Source: Euperipatoides rowelli (lineage: Eukaryota; Onychophora; Udeonychophora; Euonychophora; Peripatopsidae). Taken from it: a DNA stretch of 14,271 nucleotides. The notes under the pieces were generated by a model. The model was given only the letters and a program-made list of their open reading frames with translations. It did no database searches and was not told the origin of the DNA. The stretch is from assembly GCA_003024985.2 (NCBI GenBank), contig PXIH01S0027976.1. The stretch is one strand, 5' to 3'. Position 1 is the stretch's first letter, and each line of letters opens with the position of its first letter. Below, one piece after another: positions 9,164-14,271 of the stretch. The position numbers and the translations under genes were made by a program.

Positions 9164-9530
9164 TTATTTAATTTTCCAAAATGTGCTATAATTTTTTTTT
9201 AGTTTTATCTTAGAAAGCCTTTGACAAACTGTATATAAATGAAACTGTAAAGATTCATGATCAACCTGTTTACCTTTACCTTTATACATTTTCAGGTCAT
9301 CAGCATGTTGTAGTAGTGATGATGACAGATCATGATTCAAATCACAAAGACAAATATTAAAAAGCCCAGAAGAGATAACTTTACCCTGAGGCAATCCAAT
9401 TGTGGAGTTATGAATATTTGAGGTCTGCATACCCATAATTACGTTTACAGTATGTATCTAATGCTTATGATATCATAAATCCATCTAATTATATGATATG
9501 GAATTTTTAGTAGGTATAAAATGCCGAGTC
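9164..9530 (-). pseudogene. LINE reverse transcriptase core fragment
   Basis: Reading on the minus strand, the blocks are LLKIPYHIIRWIYDIIS (just below 9530; family pattern KL----I--WI-DFLS), then TIGLPQGKVISSGLFNICLC (about 9335-9400; family GLPQGSVLSPLLFNI), LLQHADDLKMY (about 9290-9320; the F/Y-ADD catalytic motif, here HADD) and the following alpha-helical LKKNYSTFWKIK, resembling LKLN--KT. RT copies element RNA into DNA at the nicked target. The motif order is diagnostic of non-LTR RT. A stop lies between the WIYD block and the GLPQG block, and the two stretches are in different frames, so the copy is inactive. Confidence 0.82.
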
Positions 9531-9764
9531 TGGCTCACCTACTAATTAGTTTTGAGCATCAATACATTATGACAACAATGGGGTAATGATAGCACTCTAA
9601 ATGTTTTTTGCCACAATACATAGCAAGATGCACATCTGCATATAATTAACATAATTTTACTTCTTTTGCATATACATTATGTATAACTCATACACTATCA
9701 TAGTTTCACCCTAATTATTTTTTCAATATTACTATTAATTTCCTCAAATATAAATCACTGCAAT

Positions 9765-9935
9765 TCAAAAACTTTTCTGCTTGTGAATTTGACCAGACAA
9801 ACATGCTCTCTCTCCATAATCAACATTTAAACAATCAGTACTAATAACTGCTTCTGCTTCTTGTGAATTAAAGATCAACCCTGACCCAATGCCCGAATCT
9901 TTATCTAGAAACAAAATAGGTTCAATTTGTGCATT
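9765..9935 (-). pseudogene. Unassigned 56-codon open stretch, possible LINE endonuclease fragment
   Basis: The minus strand is open from 9935 to a TGA at 9767-9765. Its composition is more protein-like than its neighbours: it has acidic, Gly/Ser and Cys residues rather than Phe/Lys/Asn noise. It contains FLDKDSGIGSGLIFNSQEAE and later DYGERACLSGQ. The SGIGSGLIF segment resembles SGGGSCIFV of LINE endonuclease domains and lies upstream of the RT in the right orientation. However, a TAG directly precedes the open stretch (9938-9936), so a host exon is a competing reading. No good GT donor with a domain limit was seen. Confidence 0.3.
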
Positions 9936-9940
9936 CTAAG

Positions 9941-10980
9941 AGCTATTAATTTAAATCTTTCAAACACAGGTAGGTTCATGATCCAAATGAAGCTGTGAAT
10001 AATATTTTCATTTATAAATTCACAAATATAAACCTGATTGTTGCCTACAAGATCAATTTTTGTCTACAAAAATTATTGTTTATTGTGCAAATCTTACAAT
10101 AATATTGATGTATCATTTCATTACTAGCATAAATGAATAAACTGTTTTATTAGATTTCATAGTAATAGAATCTGTAAATCAAATTAGTTTGGATTGAGAT
10201 AAAAAAAAAAACTCGGATTTTCCACAATAACAACATAAAAAGTCAACATCATCATTTGGAATTAAATCTCTATTACTAATACATTAATGAATAAATGATT
10301 CTTGCAAATACCAGTACACTTCACCAAACTAGTTGAGGTAGCATGACATATTATACATGTTATAACTTAGGTTTAAAAGTTTCTAGAATGGTTTTATTTG
10401 CAGAGAAGAGATATGTTTCAGAGTCTCTACCACTGGATTTATTGTAGATTTTAAGCAGTTATAGTGATTATATATTGCTCACAAAATTACATTTCAATGT
10501 TTTATCTTTTTCTGAAATCTTTCACAACAATAATTACAAAATCTATTAAAGTTTGGTATCAAATAAGATGGACCAAAATGCATAAAAACTTATTTATCAC
10601 AAAAAAAAAAAAAAAACTTATTTATAACAAAACAAAAACTTATTTATCACAAGACAAATTACATATACATCCAGAGGCCAATAAATAAAGTCTTTTTAAA
10701 ACCATTAATTTACCTAACAAAAGGTCCACCTTACACTCTGACCAAACAAATTCTAAGATAAAACAAAACAACAGTATTTTTCCCCCTTGATTTAATAGAA
10801 GTCAATACAGAATTAACTCAGTTTATATTAAACCAATGAAACATTAATCTTTAATGGCACACATTTAATTTTAAATAAAGTCCCAAGGAACATATTCTTA
10901 AATGACTGGACATAACATGCCCACATTCACAAATTTAATGGAAATGATGGAAATTTGGTAAATGTGTCATAGGTGAGATA
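9941..10980. other. Intronic A/T-rich stretch with short tandem repeats
   Basis: I recognise no gene here. The open frame at 10464-10688 on the plus strand spans a poly(A) run and Lys-rich codons and is not supported. The stretch may be part of the decayed elements on either side. Confidence 0.5.
10584..10650. repeat. Three copies of a 17 bp unit around a poly(A) run
   Basis: AAAAACTTATTTATCAC occurs at 10584-10600, with one change (ATAAC) at 10612-10628, and again exactly at 10634-10650. A run of 16 A joins the first two. This is probably replication slippage at an A-rich insertion tail. Confidence 0.85.
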
Positions 10981-10989
10981 AACAAGAGT

Positions 10990-11225
10990 ATTATTCTGAA
11001 GAAGACATGGAATTAAAAGAAATTGATGTTGTGGCTTCGATTAATTGGCATTAAAGCATCCAGTTACAAATGCCATAAGATTATATCTTCTCTAGCTTCA
11101 GTGTGTCACCAAACTAGTGTTTCTGCAGCATTTGAAAGTGGAGTACTTTAGGATAGTGGCCTCATTAGTGAAAAGGACAAAAGCAAAGTCATTGATAGAA
11201 TGAAGATTAGAAGAGAAAGGTCAAT
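10990..11225 (+). pseudogene. Decayed middle part of the uncharacterised multi-copy protein
   Basis: A single frame from about 11096 reads LASVCHQTSVSAAFESGVL, a stop, then DSGLISEKDKSKV running into IDRMKIRRERS (11188-11223). I associate this with the DRTGVSDR-AA-IAS-VL-D-GI----D-S-VIDRSKIRRER block of the family already seen at 7687-8180. Only one stop interrupts more than 40 codons of pattern. No biochemical function is known to me for the family. Confidence 0.5.
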
Positions 11226-11332
11226 GAATCAAAAAAACTATCAAGAATGCCATATAGAGAGGAAAATAATGAAAATAACAAAATAAAAAAAAGGACTGTT
11301 AATTGTATTTATTTAATTTTTTTATTTAATAA

Positions 11333-11408
11333 TCATCGTCATAATAATAATCATGATCATCATCATCATCATCATCTTCATCTTCATCATCATAATAATA
11401 ATAATAAA
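11333..11408. repeat. ATC/ATA trinucleotide microsatellite
   Basis: Runs of ATC, TTC and ATA units (catcatcatcatcatcatc, then ataataataataata) interrupt the decayed plus-strand gene between its pieces at 10990-11225 and 11478-11640. Confidence 0.9.
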
Positions 11409-11477
11409 CATTTATTTATTTAAAAAATATATTTGCAATAAACTTTAATAGAAATTTTATTAAAAAACAAAACAAAT

Positions 11478-11650
11478 AAAGGCCTTTATTTGCTGGAAGA
11501 CCAAGTACTGTACAAAAAAAGAGAGGGGACAATATTGCAGGAAAACCATGATGGAAGAAAATGTATCCCTTATTGAGGAGCCCGGATAAAATTATTTGGA
11601 CTTGTGGCACCATGTTCTGGCACTAGAAAAGATATTGTGTGTATTTTTTT
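11478..11650 (+). pseudogene. Further decayed piece of the multi-copy protein
   Basis: The plus frame reads KGLYLLEDQVLYKKREGTIL from 11478. After one stop at about 11567 the same frame continues with FGLVAPCSGTRKDI (11595-11636). These fit the GLYFDGRKD-T and YFGHVAP-SGT---I blocks that I recall following the VIDRSKIRRER block in this family, in the right order. The interval between the two pieces is taken up by a microsatellite. Confidence 0.42.
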
Positions 11651-11963
11651 AATGAAATAACTAATCTTTAGACATAACTCCTGTAGACTGTGATTAAACT
11701 GTCACTAATGCTAGTGCTACTAATAGTGTCATTTCTTTTCTAAAAAAAAAAACAATACAAAAACCACTACATATGATGGTTTGTCTATTTCATGGATGAT
11801 TTGTATATTTCATTAAAATTAACAAACCTTGATAACTGTAAACATGTGAGAGGGAGTTAATTGTATGTTGACTACAAAAAACACTGTTGGAACACAAAAG
11901 AGGAATAAGAAAATTTTTTGTTTGTTATAAACTTTAAAGCCAAAGACTTTATTAATATGACAC

Positions 11964-12250
11964 TTGGTATGCTTCCAAAGTAACAAAGCCACTAATGCAC
12001 AAAATGTTATTGATGAAGAATTAAAACTGTTTATAACAAGTTTAGCAAGAGCTAAGGAAGATCTTCCATCAGTAAACTTTACTCATTTTCCATGTCAAAT
12101 GCAAACCATTGAAAGAATGGTGAAGTTAGTTACCAAATATCATTAGCCATGAGTGGGAGTTCTCCAAGAGAAATGTTGTTAAAGGCCAAAATATAATTTC
12201 ATTAATAATTATTGATACCAAAATTTGAAACTAAGAAACATTTCAATGTA
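11964..12250 (+). pseudogene. Decayed C-terminal part of the multi-copy protein
   Basis: The frame is open to a stop at 12144-12146 and contains DEELKLFI, then DLPSVNFTHFPCQMQTIERM followed directly by VKLVTKYH. I associate this with a C-terminal block reading FPCHTQAVERCVKLVTEAS. Beyond the stop, another frame keeps PKFETKKHF (about 12218-12244), matching a C-terminal MP-FETK-DF. The whole catalytic-looking middle expected between 11650 and 11964 is absent. The frame opens at a TTG, so it has no true start of its own. Confidence 0.5.
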
Positions 12251-13490
12251 AAGTTTAAAAACAACTTTATTGAAATTTTTAATCATATTCTGTTTAATTT
12301 ATTTTTAATATGTATTTGCAAACATTAATAGAGTTCACCCTGTAATGAATGTCTGTCTGTGTATTTTAGAACACTTATCCACTATTATAATAGTTATATA
12401 CAGTATGTTTGGTTAGTATAATATTGTATTCATTGAAATTCCTTAAAAACAATCACAGAAATGTATTATATTAACAGAAATATTTACTCAAATTTATTCC
12501 TTGTACACTTTTAAATATTTAAATTGAAAATAAGCTTACATATTTGCCAAAAAATATTTAAAATGGTTCAAGTTAAAATTACAGTAAACACAAAAAAAAT
12601 ATCGAAAATTTAGGATTTTTTTCCTTAAAAATCATTTTTCAATGAACTTGCAGCACCTAAAAACATTTCCATATGGCTTTAAAATTTTGCAGTCTTAAAA
12701 CTAGTCCCAAAAGGCAATTTTGAACCCAATTAGAAGAATGAATTTAACCAAAGAAACATTTCTACAATTGTAAAAATTCGGAACATTTATATTAATTTCT
12801 TGCCAATAGTCTAAATATTTATAGGCTATTAATTTTTGTGGGTAAATTTAGATAATTATTTATCTACAAGCTACACTCCATCAACAGTCTGACTCCTACT
12901 TATCCCCCTCATTCTCCTATTTCCTTCTCCCACCTCATTTTTTTTTTGCTTGTGTTTATTACATTAAATTATTTGTTTACATGTTACAAATTAAATTTGG
13001 ATGAAATTGATTTTAATCTTACAATGAATAAAATGTTTATATAGAAAATAAAAACAGCATAATTAAATGAAAATTGAAGTTGTCAATATAATGATTGTGG
13101 TTATTGTGTGATTTTATTTTATTAATTTGTTATTCCATAAAATATGATGCATTGAATTTATCTTTAATTGTACTCATTCTTGCTTATTAAAATATAATGG
13201 CTGTCTACCCTACAAAGAATTTGCCTCATATACTGTACAGTAGATAAAGCATCACATTTACATTCAGTATTTTAGGCCCTCAGTGAAAATAAATTTGATA
13301 AAATAATAAATTGCCATATTACCAACAAGAAAATTGATAATTAAGTTAGTATGCTCAATTTTATTAGAACATTATATATTTTTGATGGAACTAGTTTTAG
13401 TAAAATTAAAATTTAAACTATAAAATCATTTATAAAATTTTAACATTATTTCATCCAATTATTTCTGAATCATTTTATGAAAATAATTAC
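12251..13490. other. Intronic A/T-rich DNA between the decayed gene and the sushi exon
   Basis: I found no domain or exon in this 1.2 kb. It begins the large intron on the minus strand and carries scattered short A or T runs. Confidence 0.6.
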
Positions 13491-13664
13491 CGCATTCAGG
13501 AGCTGTTGAATCCCATTTACCATCTGGTCCACAATTTGAAATTTTATTACCAATCAAATTATATTCAGGATCACAGCCATATGATACAGTCGAGGAAGTT
13601 ATAAATTCAGCTTGGGCACCAAATGGAACTGCTGGAAGATCACAGGTTGGCTTATCAAAAATAT
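13491..13664 (-). CDS. Internal exon encoding one complete sushi/CCP module
   Basis: This 174 nt exon encodes a full sushi (complement control protein, SCR) module, an extracellular beta-sandwich fold used in adhesion and complement-type proteins. Counting the split first codon as residue 1, the four cysteines lie at 8, 31, 45 and 58, with Tyr29, Gly39, Trp51 and Pro56 in their family positions (endings SYGC, LIGN, DGKW, APEC). A pyrimidine-rich tract ending in TAG sits directly upstream (AG at 13666-13665) and a GTAATT donor directly downstream (GT at 13490-13489). Both junctions are phase 1, the usual arrangement for single-exon sushi modules, which are easily duplicated or shuffled. The reading frame stays open into the intron on both sides, but the splice sites and domain limits agree exactly. 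It is probably followed in the same transcript by the exon at 6019-6222. No signal peptide or transmembrane segment is visible, so this is an internal part of a longer protein. Confidence 0.88.
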
Positions 13665-14271
13665 CTAGAAAAAAAAACCCCATTAAAACACAAAGATTGG
13701 ATCACATAATAATTTATTAAAAAAATAACTAATTCTAACTCATTTATAACTTATGAATGATATGCATTTTTTTTTTTCTTTTTTAAATAAAAATAAATTT
13801 CCTCAAAATATGTTCTTCTTGATTTTAGAATATGGTTTCAGAACATCTAGTAACTTACAGTAAAACTGTTGGTATAATACATGATCTTCTTAAAAAAACA
13901 ACAAAGTAACAAATACCTTGTAAACAAGAATTATTAATAATGTATTCATAACAAAAATAGTAATGTGGCAGCTGATGTAGTTTTTTTCTGAAACAAAGTC
14001 TGAATAATTGGTTTCAATTCCAGAAAGAAACCCTGTATAGAATCAGAAATGGATTCTATAAAACCTTTGAACTCCAATTTATTTTAAAATTTGGATTCAT
14101 TCCACTCCAATTTTATTTATTTTTTTAATTTTAATTACAAATGATGAAAAAATAATTTTAAAATTTGTTAAATGAATATTAATCACAATTATAAGCATAT
14201 GTAGGTTAATTATTCTTATTAGGCCTATAGATCAATGTTATATAAAACGATATACTGTGTGTATATATATA
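13665..14271. other. Upstream intron of the sushi exon (minus strand)
   Basis: The minus-strand stretch directly before the exon carries the polypyrimidine tract and AG acceptor (13666-13665). Farther upstream I see only A/T-rich DNA, T runs near 13768-13785 and a short TA dinucleotide tract at the right edge (about 14261-14271). The preceding exon is outside the window. Confidence 0.6.

Larger units (their letters stand above)
8285..9940 (-). mobile_element. Decayed non-LTR retrotransposon (LINE, Jockey/CR1-like) ORF2 remnant
   Basis: Minus-strand blocks lie in the order of a LINE ORF2: a possible endonuclease fragment (9765-9935), RT blocks (about 9160-9530), the RT thumb/connection (about 8860-8955) and a C-terminal region (8574-8759). 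Spacing between the possible endonuclease and RT is shorter than usual, implying deletion. Frames are broken by several stops. The 3' end is placed loosely near 8285, where the plus strand turns into an A/T-rich ATTTATTTTATTTATTC tract; neither a poly(A) tail nor a target-site duplication is certain. The element sits between plus-strand pieces of a decayed multi-copy gene, so it may be nested in it. Confidence 0.65.
6223..13490 (-). other. Inferred 7.3 kb phase-1 intron between the sushi and FTP exons
   Basis: The donor GTAATT after the sushi exon and the acceptor TTTTAG before the FTP exon are both in phase 1, so direct joining keeps the frame. The interval is very A/T-rich and is filled by a decayed LINE, pieces of a decayed multi-copy gene and microsatellites. 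I saw no further exon with both a recognisable domain and splice sites. One unexplained open stretch at 9765-9935 has an AG just before it and is listed separately. An unrecognised intervening exon cannot be excluded. Confidence 0.5.

Noticed and set aside
10464-10688. 74-codon plus-strand open frame
   Set aside because: It runs through a poly(A) tract and 17 bp tandem units; Lys-rich noise.
11333-11408. A regulatory or coding trinucleotide repeat
   Set aside because: It is an ordinary imperfect microsatellite in non-coding, decayed DNA.
11416-11613. 65-codon minus-strand open frame
   Set aside because: Antisense of the plus-strand pieces at 11478-11650; the plus strand has the better ordered pattern.
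6019-13664. Firm naming of the host gene as furrowed (fw)
   Set aside because: Only two exons are visible and the FTP half is divergent; domain order fits, but orthology cannot be claimed without a search.

Overview
This is a strongly A/T-rich, gene-poor piece of animal nuclear DNA. The only well-supported host coding sequence is two short minus-strand exons with consensus splice sites. Long homopolymers, microsatellites and remnants of BEL/Pao, LINE and tRNA-derived SINE elements fill much of the rest. The repeat types and the exon family suggest an arthropod, probably an insect, and some features recall Hemiptera. The species cannot be fixed from sequence alone.

Host gene (minus strand): exon A (13491-13664) encodes one complete sushi/CCP module. 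Exon B (6019-6222) encodes the N-terminal half of a fucolectin/FTP (F5/8C-like) lectin domain. Both exons start and end in phase 1 and are joined by an apparent 7,268 bp intron. A sushi module followed by an FTP domain suggests an extracellular adhesion or lectin-like receptor of the Drosophila furrowed type. No other exon could be recognised, so the gene continues beyond both ends of the window or into parts I could not read.

Mobile and decayed DNA: 1-190 is a retroposon-like 3' end with a GACA-rich tail. 486-531 is a tiny 5'-truncated, poly(A)-tailed insertion with an 18 bp target-site duplication. 3770-5172 is a broken plus-strand BEL/Pao element (gag, CCHC knuckle, protease trace, start of reverse transcriptase). 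It abuts a minus-strand tRNA-derived SINE (about 5175-5422). Inside the large intron, 8285-9940 holds a decayed minus-strand non-LTR retrotransposon. It lies between plus-strand pieces (7690-8180 and 10990-12250) that look like one shattered copy of an uncharacterised, multi-copy arthropod protein family, probably itself a mobile element.

The remaining stretches (about 190-465, 550-3760, 5430-6018, 6223-7430, 9941-10980, 12250-13490, 13665-14271) are intronic or intergenic-looking A/T-rich DNA with simple repeats and no supported gene.
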